From Citrobacter amalonaticus (GTDB lineage Bacteria > Pseudomonadota > Gammaproteobacteria > Enterobacterales > Enterobacteriaceae): a stretch of DNA of 64,000 nt. The position numbers and the translations under genes are program-made. The stretch covers positions 434,087 through 498,086 of the forward strand of contig NZ_PQMB01000001.1 in the NCBI RefSeq assembly GCF_002918555.1. Direction: 5' to 3'. How positions within the stretch are numbered: the stretch's first letter is position 1; every line of letters starts with the position of its first letter. This document shows positions 1 through 15,038 of the stretch, in pieces. Under the pieces are notes generated by a model. The model searched no databases and was not told where the DNA came from. It saw nothing but the letters and a program-made list of their open reading frames with translations.

Positions 1-21
1 AGGTCTCCGGTTGGGAAGCTT

Positions 22-57
22 GCCGGATGGCGACACCAGCGCGTCATCCGGCCTACA
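22..57. repeat. REP element downstream of plaP
   Basis: An 8-bp perfect inverted repeat (GCCGGATG at 22-29, CATCCGGC at 45-52) followed by CTACA has the form of an enterobacterial REP unit. It lies just past the plaP stop codon on that gene's transcript, the usual place for REP units, where they tend to protect mRNA 3' ends. Only the hairpin is seen; the role is from the family. Confidence 0.8.
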
Positions 58-68
58 GCCATTCGCAA

Positions 69-1436
69 TTACTGCGCGATATCTTCGTACTGCGGTACCG
101 GATTGCGGAAGCTTTTGGTCACGCAAGCCAGATACACCAGACCAATACCCGCCCAGATCAGCCCCAGAACCATTGAGCTTTCTTCCAGGTTGATCCACAG
201 AGCGCCGACGGTCAGCGCACCACAAACCGGCAGAACCAGGTAGTTGATGTGGTCTTTCAGCGTCTTGTTGCGTTTTTCACGGATCCAGAACTGTGAAATC
301 ACAGACAGGTTCACGAAGGTAAACGCCACCAGCGCACCAAAGTTGATAAGCGCGGTTGCCGTAACCAGGTCAAATTTAATGGCCAGCAGAGCAATGGCCC
401 CCACCAGCAGCACGTTCCATGCCGGAGTACGCCATTTCGGATGTATATAGCCGAAGAAACGCGTCGGGAACACACCGTCACGGCCCATCACGTACATCAG
501 ACGCGAAACACCTGCATGCGCTGCCATACCGGAAGCCAGCACAGTTACGCTGGAGAAAATCAGGACGCCCCACTGGAAGGTTTTACCCGCCACGTACAGC
601 ATGATTTCCGGCTGCGACGCGTCCGGATCCTTAAAGCGAGAGATATCCGGGAAGTACAGCTGCAGGAAGTAAGATGCACCGATAAACACCAGACCACCAA
701 TCAGCGCCGTCAGGAAGATCGCCTTTGGAATCACGCGTTCGGCGTCTTTGGTCTCTTCAGACAGAGAAGAGATCCCGTCAAAGCCGAGGAACGAGAAGCA
801 CAGGATCGTCGCGCCGGTAATCATCGGCACCACATGCGCGCCTTCAGACCAGAACGGACGCGTACTGGTCAGCGTACCAGCACCTTCGCCGTGTGCAACG
901 CCATAGATAATCAGCCCAACGATAACCGCCACAATCCCCATCTGCAAAATTACGATCAGGGTGTTGAAGTTCGCTACAGTCTTGATACTGCGCAGGTTAG
1001 AGATGGTCATAAAGGCCACCAGCGCGACAACAAAGATCCACGACGGAACCGACGGAACCAGGGCTTCAAAGTAAATTTTCGCCAACAGAATGTTGATCAT
1101 CGGCATGAACAGGTAGTCCAGCAGTGATGACCAGCCCACCATAAAGCCAACGGTCGGGCTGATGGATTTCTGGGCGTAGGTATACGCAGAGCCAGCGGAC
1201 GGAAAACGGCGTACCAGTTTACCGTAGCTCAGCGCAGTAAAAAGAATCGCGATCAGCGCAAAGGCGTACGCCGTTGCAACATGACCATCAGTGAGGCCCG
1301 AAACGATACCGAACGTATCGAACAGCGTCATCGGCTGCATATAGGCAAGACCCATCATTACAACCGGAATCAACGTAAGCGTTTTACGTAATTCCACGCG
1401 AGAGGTGTTTGGAGTAGCGTTATGCGACATGGTCAT
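69..1436 (-). CDS. plaP: Putrescine importer PlaP (APC-family permease)
   Basis: Inner-membrane amino acid/polyamine permease of the APC superfamily. The 455-residue protein is hydrophobic throughout, with about 12 membrane segments, and matches E. coli PlaP (YeeF) nearly end to end, including the N-terminal segment [20 protein letters not shown] and the C-terminal [12 protein letters not shown]. PlaP is the low-affinity proton-driven putrescine importer. The start could be the first ATG or the ATG two codons later (MSHNATP), which is the E. coli start. The neighbours yeeY, yeeZ and his reproduce the E. coli order, which supports orthology. Substrate is inferred from the orthologue. Confidence 0.93.
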   Translation of the reverse strand: MTMSHNATPNTSRVELRKTLTLIPVVMMGLAYMQPMTLFDTFGIVSGLTDGHVATAYAFALIAILFTALSYGKLVRRFPSAGSAYTYAQKSISPTVGFMVGWSSLLDYLFMPMINILLAKIYFEALVPSVPSWIFVVALVAFMTISNLRSIKTVANFNTLIVILQMGIVAVIVGLIIYGVAHGEGAGTLTSTRPFWSEGAHVVPMITGATILCFSFLGFDGISSLSEETKDAERVIPKAIFLTALIGGLVFIGASYFLQLYFPDISRFKDPDASQPEIMLYVAGKTFQWGVLIFSSVTVLASGMAAHAGVSRLMYVMGRDGVFPTRFFGYIHPKWRTPAWNVLLVGAIALLAIKFDLVTATALINFGALVAFTFVNLSVISQFWIREKRNKTLKDHINYLVLPVCGALTVGALWINLEESSMVLGLIWAGIGLVYLACVTKSFRNPVPQYEDIAQ

Positions 1437-1573
1437 TCCCCTTCACGGCGAATGCCGTCGCGTAAGCAAAAAATTGCCCCATTTTCTGGATTCCTCAGCG
1501 ACAACAACTGTCGGTTTTTAGTAAATATCTATCCGGTACGAAGCCCGGCCTCTTTATTGAATGATTGGTTTGA

Positions 1574-1612
1574 TGCAAAAAAATAACCGACGCGTATGAA
1601 AACGTCGGTTAA
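1574..1612 (-). terminator. Rho-independent terminator of yeeY
   Basis: An 8-bp perfect inverted repeat (AACCGACG at 1585-1592, CGTCGGTT at 1603-1610) is followed on the minus strand by a T-rich run (TTATTTTTTT). It sits about 90 bp past the yeeY stop and before plaP, so it probably separates the two transcripts. A T-run on the other side means it could also work on the plus strand. Confidence 0.7.
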
Positions 1613-1697
1613 TCTCATTTTTTGCAAGCGGCGCATTGTGCACCAAACTGGAGCCAAATGACAAGAGAATGAAGGCCTTGTCGTTAAAAATTTTTTC

Positions 1698-2627
1698 TTA
1701 ACCGCTTGATTTACCAGCAACGGATTTTGTATAGACCGCAGCAATAGCACTATTTGCTAAAACCGCATCCCGCCACCAGACGTTTGCAAGCCCGGAGGTC
1801 TGTTCATTCCAGCCAATCCACACCGGTTCAAACAGAATTTGAGCTTCGACATTCTTCTCAATCAGCGCGCCGCTTTCAAGGAACCGTTGTGCCAGATAAC
1901 GCGGCAAATATCCGCATCCCAGCCCGCTGATCTGTAGCTCCAGCTTGGTCTTAAAATCAAAAACCGTAATGGCCTCCTGATCGTCAAGAAGCTGGGATGC
2001 CGTCGAACAGGCCGGATGGGCGCTGTCTCCCACGACAATGGCGCGAAAGCGTTTAACCGTTCGGCGGCTCAGCGGCTCCTGTTCCTGCGCCAGCGAGTGG
2101 TGCGGCGCCACGGCAAAAACCAGCTCAAGGTAACCAAGACGGGCAAAACCAAAATCACTTGAGGAAGGCGGTTCGCGCATCGCGCCAATGATAATATCCG
2201 CCCGTCCCTGCGTCAGCGCTTCCCAGGAGCTCCCCAGCACACCATTAATAAACTTCAGACGCGTAACGCTGTGATGCTGATAGAAGGATTCAATAAGAGG
2301 GGCAAGGAGTGAAAAAGGAAAGGTATCATCAACGCCAATAACCAGCTCATTCTCCCAACCTGCATGGAGTTTAATGGCCTGCTTTTCCAGCTCATGGACG
2401 CGGTGCAGAACTTCCCGGCCTTTCTCTAACAGCATCTGACCTGCCCGGGTGAATTTGGCGCGGTGTCCGCTACGATCCAGTAATTGAATATTAAGATCGC
2501 TTTCCAGCCTGTGGACGGTATAGCTAAGGGCCGACGGCGTCTTGTACAATTTTGCTGACGCCGCCGCAAAGCTGCCCTCTTTCTCTAATGTGTCAAGAAT
2601 GATCAAAACGTCCAGCAGTGGTTTCAT
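1698..2627 (-). CDS. yeeY: LysR-family transcriptional regulator YeeY
   Basis: A 309-residue LysR-type regulator. An N-terminal winged helix-turn-helix (about residues 3-62, with AAASAKLYKTPSALSYTVHRL as the recognition part) is followed by a periplasmic-binding-protein-like effector domain (about 90-295). Length and position between plaP and yeeZ match E. coli YeeY. LysR regulators often control adjacent genes, so plaP is a plausible but unproven target. The effector is unknown. Confidence 0.9.
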   Translation of the reverse strand: MKPLLDVLIILDTLEKEGSFAAASAKLYKTPSALSYTVHRLESDLNIQLLDRSGHRAKFTRAGQMLLEKGREVLHRVHELEKQAIKLHAGWENELVIGVDDTFPFSLLAPLIESFYQHHSVTRLKFINGVLGSSWEALTQGRADIIIGAMREPPSSSDFGFARLGYLELVFAVAPHHSLAQEQEPLSRRTVKRFRAIVVGDSAHPACSTASQLLDDQEAITVFDFKTKLELQISGLGCGYLPRYLAQRFLESGALIEKNVEAQILFEPVWIGWNEQTSGLANVWWRDAVLANSAIAAVYTKSVAGKSSG

Positions 2628-2673
2628 ACACGCCCCCTTCCGGTATGTGGCGGTATCCTGCTGGCATCGCCCC

Positions 2674-3498
2674 TCATTCCATCGGCATCACCAGCGGATC
2701 GGGATACTGGTATTCAAATCCCAGTTCATTACAAATCCGGCTGCCATCAATAATCTTACCTTTACCGTTGTCCGCGTCATCAAGGAATTGCGGCGGCTCC
2801 ATTCCAAGCATTCGCGCCATTTGCGGGTAGAAAACCTTGCGTGCAGGATGCACAGGCGCACATATATTATAGATGTGTCCCCCTTTCGGTGCCTGTAACA
2901 GCAATTCAATGGCGGAGATCACATCCTCCAGATGGACAAGATTGACACCATGTTCACCATCAGGCGCAGTTTTACCCGCAAAAAAGCGTCCCGGATGACG
3001 TCCCGGCCCCACCAGCCCGGCAAGGCGCAGAATATCAACGGATGTCCCCGGCAAATTATGTAACCAGTCTTCAAGCTCTTTCAGCACGCGACCGCTGGCC
3101 GTAACCGGCTGACATGGGGTGGACTCTTTAATCGTCCCCTGGGCTTTGCCGTATACGGAGGTGGAGCTGGTGAAGATAATTCGCGGGATACGATACGCCA
3201 GCGCACTGTTAATCACTTCCTGCACTGCCTGCAAATAAAAATCCTCACCGGGACCGCTGCGCCGGGCGGGAAGCGTCACAATCAACGCATCCACGTCCAT
3301 GAGTGCATCAAGGTCGTCCACTTCACACACCAGTTCCGGCTCCAGGCGGAGCGGATAGCTTTCGATGCCGCTCATGCGGGCCGCTTCCACCCCATCGAGC
3401 GTGGTTTTGCTGCCGGTAACCTGCCAGCCTCTCGCCGTCAGCGACATCGCCAAAGGCATGCCTAACCAACCTAAACCGACAATTGCGACCTTTTTCAT
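2674..3498 (-). CDS. yeeZ: NAD(P)-binding epimerase/dehydratase-like protein YeeZ
   Basis: A 274-residue cytoplasmic protein with an N-terminal Rossmann nucleotide-binding motif (VAIVGLGWLGMPLA, residues 4-17) and an extended short-chain dehydrogenase core with a TSSTSVYG strand. It corresponds to E. coli YeeZ by length and location. The reaction is not established. It has been annotated as a nucleoside-diphosphate-sugar epimerase because of the fold, and the sequence shows nothing that fixes a substrate. It lies 46 bp upstream of yeeY, so the two may be co-transcribed. It diverges from the his operon. Confidence 0.88.
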   Translation of the reverse strand: MKKVAIVGLGWLGMPLAMSLTARGWQVTGSKTTLDGVEAARMSGIESYPLRLEPELVCEVDDLDALMDVDALIVTLPARRSGPGEDFYLQAVQEVINSALAYRIPRIIFTSSTSVYGKAQGTIKESTPCQPVTASGRVLKELEDWLHNLPGTSVDILRLAGLVGPGRHPGRFFAGKTAPDGEHGVNLVHLEDVISAIELLLQAPKGGHIYNICAPVHPARKVFYPQMARMLGMEPPQFLDDADNGKGKIIDGSRICNELGFEYQYPDPLVMPME

Positions 3499-3590
3499 CC
3501 TTTCTCTCCTGGCTTATGCGTCATATATAAGGCTACGCCAGCCTGCTATGCCTGACAATTCATACTATAAATATGAATTAAAAAAAGCGC

Positions 3591-3620
3591 TTGCTTTATG
3601 TCGCTAAAGTGGTTTAGGTT
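3591..3620 (+). promoter_or_regulatory. his operon promoter
   Basis: TTGCTT at 3591-3596 and TAGGTT at 3615-3620, 18 bp apart, match the -35 and -10 hexamers of the his promoter of E. coli and Salmonella; the AAAAGACATC just downstream is also conserved. Transcription should begin near 3627, about 30 nt before hisL. In relatives this promoter is stimulated by ppGpp. Confidence 0.8.
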
Positions 3621-3658
3621 AAAAGACATCAAATGAATAAGCATTCATCGAGAATTTT

Positions 3659-3709
3659 ATGACACGCGTTCAATTTAAACACCACCATCATCACCATCAT
3701 CCTGACTAG
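3659..3709 (+). CDS. hisL: his operon leader peptide
   Basis: A 16-codon frame (MTRVQFKHHHHHHHPD) carries seven consecutive histidine codons, the diagnostic control region of the his attenuator. Ribosome stalling at these codons when charged tRNA-His is scarce favours the antiterminator and lets hisG and the downstream genes be transcribed. It is read by exact match of sequence and position to the known enterobacterial hisL. Confidence 0.97.
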   Translation: MTRVQFKHHHHHHHPD

Positions 3710-3727
3710 TCTTTCAGGCGATGTGTG

Positions 3728-3808
3728 CTGGAAGACATTCAGATCTTCCAGTGGTGCATGAACGCATGAGAAAGCCCCCGGAAGATCATCTTCCGGGGGC
3801 TTTTTTTT
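3728..3808 (+). promoter_or_regulatory. his attenuator (competing hairpins and terminator)
   Basis: A leader hairpin pairs CTGGAAGA (3728-3735) with TCTTCCAG (3744-3751). The terminator hairpin pairs AGCCCCCGGAAGAT (from 3773) with ATCTTCCGGGGGCT and runs into eight T residues at 3801-3808. The GGAAGA/TCTTCC segments are shared between the two hairpins, so they can re-pair, as in the classical his attenuator. The terminator is the last element before hisG. Confidence 0.93.
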
Positions 3809-3876
3809 GGGTGCGCGATTCAGACCGGTTCAGACAGGAAATAGCCTGATGGACCAGGCTTTAAGAGGAAAATAAA

Positions 3877-4776
3877 ATGTTAGACAATACCCGTTTACGC
3901 ATAGCTATTCAGAAATCAGGTCGTTTAAGCGATGATTCACGCGAATTACTGGCTCGCTGTGGCATTAAAATTAATTTACATACTCAACGCCTGATTGCGA
4001 TGGCGGAGAATATGCCCATTGATATTCTCCGCGTGCGTGATGACGATATTCCGGGCCTGGTTATGGATGGCGTCGTCGATCTGGGGATCATCGGTGAAAA
4101 CGTGCTGGAAGAAGAACTGCTGAACCGCCGCGCTCAGGGCGAAGATCCACGTTATTTTACCCTGCGTCGCCTCGACTTTGGCGGCTGTCGCCTTTCCCTG
4201 GCAACCCCGGCTGATGAAGCCTGGGACGGCCCGGCAGCCCTTGATGGTAAACGCATTGCGACCTCTTATCCGCATCTGCTTAAACGTTACCTCGACCAGA
4301 AAGGGGTCTCTTTTAAATCCTGCCTGTTAAACGGCTCTGTTGAAGTCGCACCGCGTGCGGGACTGTCTGATGCCATTTGTGACCTGGTCTCAACCGGCGC
4401 CACCCTGGAAGCCAACGGTCTGCGTGAAGTTGAAGTAATCTACCGCTCTAAGGCCTGCCTTATCCAACGTGATGGCGAAATATCTGACGCTAAACAACAG
4501 CTTGTCGACAAATTACTGACCCGTATCCAGGGCGTTATCCAGGCTCGCGAATCGAAATACATTATGATGCATGCGCCTGGCGATCGTCTGGAAGAGGTGA
4601 TCGCTCTGTTGCCTGGCGCTGAACGCCCGACGATTCTGCCGCTGGCAGGCGATCAGCAGCGCGTGGCAATGCACATGGTCAGTAGCGAAACCCTGTTCTG
4701 GGAAACAATGGAAAAACTGAAAGCGCTTGGCGCCAGCTCTATTCTGGTGCTGCCCATTGAAAAGATGATGGAGTGA
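3877..4776 (+). CDS. hisG: ATP phosphoribosyltransferase
   Basis: First enzyme of histidine synthesis, condensing ATP with PRPP; feedback-inhibited by histidine. The 299-residue protein is the long form: two catalytic lobes with the PRPP-binding loop [14 protein letters not shown] at residues 169-182, then a C-terminal ACT-like regulatory domain (about 225-299). An AGAGGA ribosome-binding site precedes the ATG. It is the first structural gene after the attenuator. The stop is 5 bp before the hisD ATG. Confidence 0.98.
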   Translation: MLDNTRLRIAIQKSGRLSDDSRELLARCGIKINLHTQRLIAMAENMPIDILRVRDDDIPGLVMDGVVDLGIIGENVLEEELLNRRAQGEDPRYFTLRRLDFGGCRLSLATPADEAWDGPAALDGKRIATSYPHLLKRYLDQKGVSFKSCLLNGSVEVAPRAGLSDAICDLVSTGATLEANGLREVEVIYRSKACLIQRDGEISDAKQQLVDKLLTRIQGVIQARESKYIMMHAPGDRLEEVIALLPGAERPTILPLAGDQQRVAMHMVSSETLFWETMEKLKALGASSILVLPIEKMME

Positions 4777-4781
4777 CGACC

Positions 4782-10304
<5,523 letters not shown>

Positions 10305-10311
<7 letters not shown>

Positions 10312-10916
10312 CAGAGCAGCAACGCCGCGAACTGGACTGGGAAAAAACCGATGGACTGATGCCGGTTGTTGTCCAGCATGCGGTATCCGGGGAAGTGTTG
10401 ATGCTGGGATATATGAACCCGGAAGCCCTGGATAAGACCCTCGAAACCGGTAAAGTGACGTTTTTCTCACGCACTAAACAGCGCCTGTGGACCAAAGGTG
10501 AAACATCCGGCCATTTCCTGAAGGTGGTCAACGTTGCGCCGGATTGCGATAACGACACGCTGCTGGTGCTGGTTAACCCGATTGGCCCGACCTGCCACAA
10601 AGGCACCAGCAGCTGCTTTGGCGATACCAGCCACCAGTGGCTGTTCCTCTACCAGCTTGAGCAACTTCTGTCTGAGCGCAAAACTGCCGATCCGGCGAGC
10701 TCCTATACCGCAAAACTGTATGCCAGCGGCACCAAGCGAATCGCGCAAAAGGTAGGGGAAGAAGGCGTGGAAACTGCGCTGGCTGCGACGGTGAACGACC
10801 GCTTTGAGCTGACCAACGAAGCCTCTGACCTGATGTACCATCTGTTAGTGTTGTTGCAGGATCAGGAGCTTGACTTAACCACCGTGATTGAGAATTTGCG
10901 TAAGCGCCATCAGTAA
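10305..10916 (+). CDS. hisI: Bifunctional phosphoribosyl-AMP cyclohydrolase / phosphoribosyl-ATP pyrophosphatase
   Basis: A HisI-HisE fusion of 203 residues. The N-terminal cyclohydrolase (about 1-110) has its metal site around PDCDNDTLL and [11 protein letters not shown]. The C-terminal MazG-like pyrophosphohydrolase (about 115-203) shows [13 protein letters not shown] and [13 protein letters not shown]. It catalyses steps 2 and 3. It is the last his gene, followed 14 bp later by the terminator. Confidence 0.98.
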
Positions 10917-10928
10917 ACATTCTGACGT

Positions 10929-10956
10929 AAAAAAACCGGGCGATGCCCGGTTTTTG
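10929..10956. terminator. Bidirectional terminator between hisI and wzzB
   Basis: The stem AAAAACCGGGC/GCCCGGTTTTT (10931-10941 with 10945-10955) has an A-run on one side and a T-run on the other. Lying between the convergent hisI (+) and wzzB (-), it should end both transcripts. Confidence 0.88.
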
Positions 10957-10986
10957 TCAGTCGGAAAAACGGTGTACAACAGCCAA

Positions 10987-11970
10987 TTAATTCGCTTTCG
11001 GCTTGTAATTGCGCAACGCGTTTCGTCCCAGAACCACACCGCTACCAACCATCCCGCCCAGCAACACAGCCAGAATAAGCGTAATCGCCTTTTTCGGGCT
11101 ATCACGACGGATCGGCAACGTCGGCTTCATCACGTAGCGATAAGCGTGAATGGAATCGGTATCAACTTTCAGGGTGTCAATATCCAACAGGTTTTGTTTG
11201 GTCTGGAAATAGTTCTGTGAAAACACCAGCGGTCGCGTGGATTCATGCTCAATCATTGACTTCAGCGCCTCGCTACCCAGCAGGAACAGAGTGTCCTGGG
11301 TAACATCCTGAGTTTGCTGCACCTGAGGTTTAGTGATATTCGCCTGTACAGCAAACTTCAGCGCTTCCTGAATCTGTTTAATACGCAGCGCTTTCTGTTC
11401 CTGCGACACCGCCTCCTGCGTTTTCAGGGAATCAGTCAGCGTGCTGGTTTGTAATTTGATGTTGTCCGTAAGGTCAGTCTTCAGCTCTTCAGAGACATTT
11501 TCATCAACCTTTTGAATATATTCAGAAAGTTGTCTCTGCGCGCCTTCAGCTGTTTCTCCCACATAGGAGACGACCAGAGGCAACGATTGACCTTTTACTG
11601 ACTGCTCAATGGTCAGTTTCTCTGGTTTTTCCTGATTATCCAGCGTTTCAGCTAATGCTGAAAACGTCGTACTAAACCGGCCGATAAAGCTGGCCTGCAC
11701 ATCGGTAACCTTAGGCGCATTGTTACCGTATAGCACGCTCACCGCATTATTATAAGTAGCGATTTGCCCGACATCGGGTTGTGTGATAATTGCTGTCGAG
11801 GTCCATTTCTCTTTTGCAATTGCCAGGTAACCTACAGCCAGTGCAAGAGCAACGATAATGCATACAATAATTGTCACCTTACCACGCCACAACTGGATAA
11901 TTAAATCAATCAGATCAATCTGTTCCGGATCATTATTGCCCCCGGTAATATTACGACTTTCCACTCTCAT
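10987..11970 (-). CDS. wzzB: O-antigen chain length determinant Wzz
   Basis: Inner-membrane polysaccharide co-polymerase (class 1) that sets the modal length of Wzy-made O antigen. The 327 residues have the expected topology: cytoplasmic N terminus, membrane segment 1 (about 33-52), a long periplasmic helical domain with coiled-coil character, a proline-containing MKPTLPIRR stretch, then membrane segment 2 (about 298-317). It is the last gene of the minus-strand run wzzB-ugd-gnd, next to his as in other Enterobacteriaceae. Confidence 0.95.
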   Translation of the reverse strand: MRVESRNITGGNNDPEQIDLIDLIIQLWRGKVTIIVCIIVALALAVGYLAIAKEKWTSTAIITQPDVGQIATYNNAVSVLYGNNAPKVTDVQASFIGRFSTTFSALAETLDNQEKPEKLTIEQSVKGQSLPLVVSYVGETAEGAQRQLSEYIQKVDENVSEELKTDLTDNIKLQTSTLTDSLKTQEAVSQEQKALRIKQIQEALKFAVQANITKPQVQQTQDVTQDTLFLLGSEALKSMIEHESTRPLVFSQNYFQTKQNLLDIDTLKVDTDSIHAYRYVMKPTLPIRRDSPKKAITLILAVLLGGMVGSGVVLGRNALRNYKPKAN

Positions 11971-12111
11971 CAGAACCTTAAAAAGAAGATTACAACCGGG
12001 TACAGTGTAGTCATAAACGCTCTTAAAGCTATAGGATTAATGATAATATTTAAGGAAAGTTGCAAAAATTTTAGCTACGGGGTAAGGCTATTTTATCGGG
12101 CCAAAAACAGC

Positions 12112-13278
12112 TTAATCACTGCCAAAGAGATCCCGGGTATACACTTTATCCTGAACGTCCTGAAGCTCAGTAGCCATCCGATTTGAGATAATAACGTCGG
12201 CCTGTCGCTTGAATGTGGTTAAATCTCGCTCAAGTCGGGAGTTAAAAAAAGCCTCAGCGTCCAGTACTGGTTCATAAATAATCACTTCAACGCCTTTAGC
12301 CTTTATACGCTTCATAATCCCCTGAATCGAAGAGGCGCGGAAGTTATCAGAACCACTCTTCATAATAAGGCGATAAATCCCAACCACCTTCGGTTTTCTG
12401 GCGAGAATCGCATCCGCGATAAAATCTTTACGGGTGCGGTTAGCATCAACAATTGCGGAAATAATGTTGTTAGGCACTGACTGATAATTCGCCAGAAGTT
12501 GTTTGGTATCCTTCGGCAAACAGTAACCGCCATAACCAAACGACGGATTATTGTAATGGTTACCGATACGTGGATCGAGGCATACCCCTTCAATTATCTG
12601 GCGGGTATTTAATCCTAAGCTTTCTGCGTAACTATCAAGTTCATTGAAATAAGCAACGCGCATTGCCAGGTAAGTATTAGCAAAGAGTTTAATCGCTTCT
12701 GCTTCGGTCGAATCGGTAAACAATGTCGGGATGTTCTGTTTTATCGCGCCTTCCTGCAATAAAGCAGCAAATTTTTCTGCACGCCCGGAGCGCTCGCCAA
12801 TCACAATACGCGACGGGTGCAGATTGTCATAAAGCGCTTTACCTTCCCGCAGGAACTCCGGAGAGAAAATTATATTTTTCGTTTTAAACTTCTTACTCAT
12901 TGCCGCTGTAAAACCAACGGGCACCGTAGATTTGATGACCATCACTGCATCAGGATTGATTTCCAGTACATCGTGGATAACGGACTCAACGCTGGAAGTG
13001 TCAAAATAATTTGTTGTTGGATCATAGTCGGTTGGCGTTGCGATGATGACGTAATCAGCATTTCGGTAAGCAAATTGCTTATCAATAGTAGCCTTGAAGT
13101 CGATTTTTCCTGACGCCAGAAATTGCTGAATTTCTTTGTCAACAATAGGAGAGATCCGATCATTCAACTTCTCAACGCGCGCAGGAATGATGTCTAACGC
13201 GACAACCTCATGGTGTTGAGCGATAAGCAGTCCATTTGACAGACCAACATATCCGGTTCCAGAAATGGTGATTTTCAT
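12112..13278 (-). CDS. ugd: UDP-glucose 6-dehydrogenase
   Basis: Oxidises UDP-glucose to UDP-glucuronate with 2 NAD+. In 388 residues, the N-terminal Rossmann motif [12 protein letters not shown] (4-15) and the catalytic cysteine in [11 protein letters not shown] are intact. The product is needed for colanic acid and for 4-amino-4-deoxy-L-arabinose addition to lipid A; it may also serve the O unit. It has its own upstream region with a candidate PmrA box. Confidence 0.97.
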   Translation of the reverse strand: MKITISGTGYVGLSNGLLIAQHHEVVALDIIPARVEKLNDRISPIVDKEIQQFLASGKIDFKATIDKQFAYRNADYVIIATPTDYDPTTNYFDTSSVESVIHDVLEINPDAVMVIKSTVPVGFTAAMSKKFKTKNIIFSPEFLREGKALYDNLHPSRIVIGERSGRAEKFAALLQEGAIKQNIPTLFTDSTEAEAIKLFANTYLAMRVAYFNELDSYAESLGLNTRQIIEGVCLDPRIGNHYNNPSFGYGGYCLPKDTKQLLANYQSVPNNIISAIVDANRTRKDFIADAILARKPKVVGIYRLIMKSGSDNFRASSIQGIMKRIKAKGVEVIIYEPVLDAEAFFNSRLERDLTTFKRQADVIISNRMATELQDVQDKVYTRDLFGSD

Positions 13279-13404
13279 TTCACGCTCTCAGAATTAACTT
13301 AATTATGAATCATGATGTTTTCGCATCCTGATAAGGAATAAAAGTTTTAACGCCCCGATGAATACAGGTCAACGAAGGTGAAAACAATTCAGATTTTCTT
13401 TATC

Positions 13405-13437
13405 AGGATAGACTAACTTTATTAAGTTAAGATTAAG
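13405..13437 (-). promoter_or_regulatory. Candidate PmrA (BasR) box upstream of ugd
   Basis: On the minus strand, CTTAAT at 13437-13432 and CTTAAT at 13426-13421 are separated by exactly 5 bp, a perfect match to the PmrA direct-repeat consensus YTTAAK-N5-YTTAAK. A possible -10, TATCCT (13410-13405), follows 10 bp downstream. It lies about 145 bp before ugd, a known PmrA target in Salmonella. The motif is seen; regulation here is inferred. Confidence 0.65.
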
Positions 13438-13465
13438 CAATAGAAATAAATCAATAAGAATTGAG

Positions 13466-13497
13466 ACAAAAAAAAGCCCGGTTAAAAAACCGGGCTC
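13466..13497 (-). terminator. Terminator of gnd
   Basis: A 9-bp perfect stem (AGCCCGGTT at 13475-13483 with AACCGGGCT at 13488-13496) is followed on the minus strand by a run of eight T residues. It is just downstream of the gnd stop codon and ends the gnd or O-antigen transcript before ugd. Confidence 0.9.
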
Positions 13498-13513
13498 ATC
13501 AGCTTTTGAAGAA

Positions 13514-14920
13514 TTAATCCATCCATTCAGTATGGAAAACACCTTCTTTATCAGTGCGCTTATAGGTATGTGCACCGAAGTAATCACGCTGCGCCTGGAT
13601 CAGGTTCGCAGGAAGAACTGCTGCGCGATAGCTGTCGTAGTACGCCACTGCCGCAGAGAATGTCGGTACCGGGATACCATTCTGCACTGCATACGCCACG
13701 ACATCACGCAACGCCTGCTGATACTCATCGGCAATGTTTTTGAAGTATGGATCCAGGAGCAGGTTGGCAATGCCCGTATTTTGAGCATAAGCATCGGTGA
13801 TTTTCTGCAAGAACTGGGCGCGGATAATGCAACCAGCACGGAAGATCTTCGCAATCTCACCGTAGTTCAGATCCCAGTTGTACTCATCAGAGGCGGCACG
13901 TAGCTGTGAGAAGCCCTGAGCATAGGAAACAATTTTCCCCAGATACAACGCGCGGCGAACTTTTTCGATAAATTCTACTTTATCAGAGGCTAACTGAGCT
14001 TTCGGCCCTGAAAGAACTTTGGATGCGGCAACGCGCTGATCTTTCAAAGAAGAAATATAGCGAGCAAACACTGACTCGGTGATCAGGGACAGCGGTTCAC
14101 CGAGATCCAGAGAACTTTGGCTGGTCCACTTACCGGTGCCTTTATTGGCTGCTTCATCAAGGATCACGTCAACCAGATATTTACCGTCTTCATCTTTCTT
14201 AGTGAAGATATCTTTGGTGATGTCGATCAGATAGCTGCTCAGTTCACCGTTATTCCACTCGGTAAAGGTGCTGGCAAGCTCTTCATTACTCAGATTCAGG
14301 CCACCTTTCAGCAAGGAATAAGCTTCAGCAATCAACTGCATGTCGCCGTATTCAATGCCGTTATGCACCATTTTCACATAATGGCCCGCACCGTCGGCAC
14401 CAATATAAGTCACGCAGGGCTCACCATCTTCAGCAACGGCAGCAATTTTTGTCAGAATCGGCGCAACCAGCTCGTAGGCTTCTTTCTGACCACCAGGCAT
14501 AATGGAAGGCCCTTTCAGCGCGCCCTCTTCACCACCGGAAACCCCGGTACCGATAAAGTTAAATCCCTCAGCAGAGAGTTCACGATTACGGCGAATGGTG
14601 TCCTGGAAGAATGTGTTGCCACCATCGATGATGATGTCACCCTTATCCAGATACGGTTTCAGGGAATCAATAGCAGCATCAGTGCCCGCCCCGGCTTTCA
14701 CCATTAACAGGATACGACGGGGCGTTTCGAGAGATTCAACAAACTCTTTTACCGTGTAATAAGGTACCAGCTTTTTGCCTGGATTCTCGGCAATCACTTC
14801 TTCAGTCTTTTCACGGGAGCGGTTGAAAACGGAGACGGTATAGCCACGGCTTTCGATGTTGAGCGCCAGGTTGCGCCCCATCACAGCCATACCGACGACG
14901 CCGATCTGTTGCTTGGACAT
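13514..14920 (-). CDS. gnd: 6-phosphogluconate dehydrogenase, decarboxylating
   Basis: Pentose phosphate pathway enzyme making ribulose 5-phosphate, CO2 and NADPH. The 468-residue protein carries the N-terminal [20 protein letters not shown] dinucleotide motif, the substrate loop [18 protein letters not shown] and the catalytic lysine segment [17 protein letters not shown]. It is the conserved flank of enterobacterial O-antigen clusters, and its alleles often travel with them. An AGGAGT-type ribosome-binding site precedes the ATG. Confidence 0.98.
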   Translation of the reverse strand: MSKQQIGVVGMAVMGRNLALNIESRGYTVSVFNRSREKTEEVIAENPGKKLVPYYTVKEFVESLETPRRILLMVKAGAGTDAAIDSLKPYLDKGDIIIDGGNTFFQDTIRRNRELSAEGFNFIGTGVSGGEEGALKGPSIMPGGQKEAYELVAPILTKIAAVAEDGEPCVTYIGADGAGHYVKMVHNGIEYGDMQLIAEAYSLLKGGLNLSNEELASTFTEWNNGELSSYLIDITKDIFTKKDEDGKYLVDVILDEAANKGTGKWTSQSSLDLGEPLSLITESVFARYISSLKDQRVAASKVLSGPKAQLASDKVEFIEKVRRALYLGKIVSYAQGFSQLRAASDEYNWDLNYGEIAKIFRAGCIIRAQFLQKITDAYAQNTGIANLLLDPYFKNIADEYQQALRDVVAYAVQNGIPVPTFSAAVAYYDSYRAAVLPANLIQAQRDYFGAHTYKRTDKEGVFHTEWMD

Positions 14921-15038
14921 TACATACTCCTGTCAGGGTGTGGTCACCGCACGACTTGTGCGCGGCTTGAATGTGACTTAGATGTTAACTCATGAGCGAA
15001 GTAGATGGATAGCACTTAAATGTACAAATAACTAATAA

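Noticed and set aside
441-1127. 228-residue open frame on the plus strand inside plaP
   Set aside because: It is antisense to a clear plaP gene, has an Arg/His/Gln-rich composition typical of a shadow frame, and has no ribosome-binding site or recognisable domain.
12022-12054. Possible PmrA box upstream of wzzB
   Set aside because: ATTAAT and TTTAAG are present but spaced 7 bp rather than 5, so the motif does not fit.
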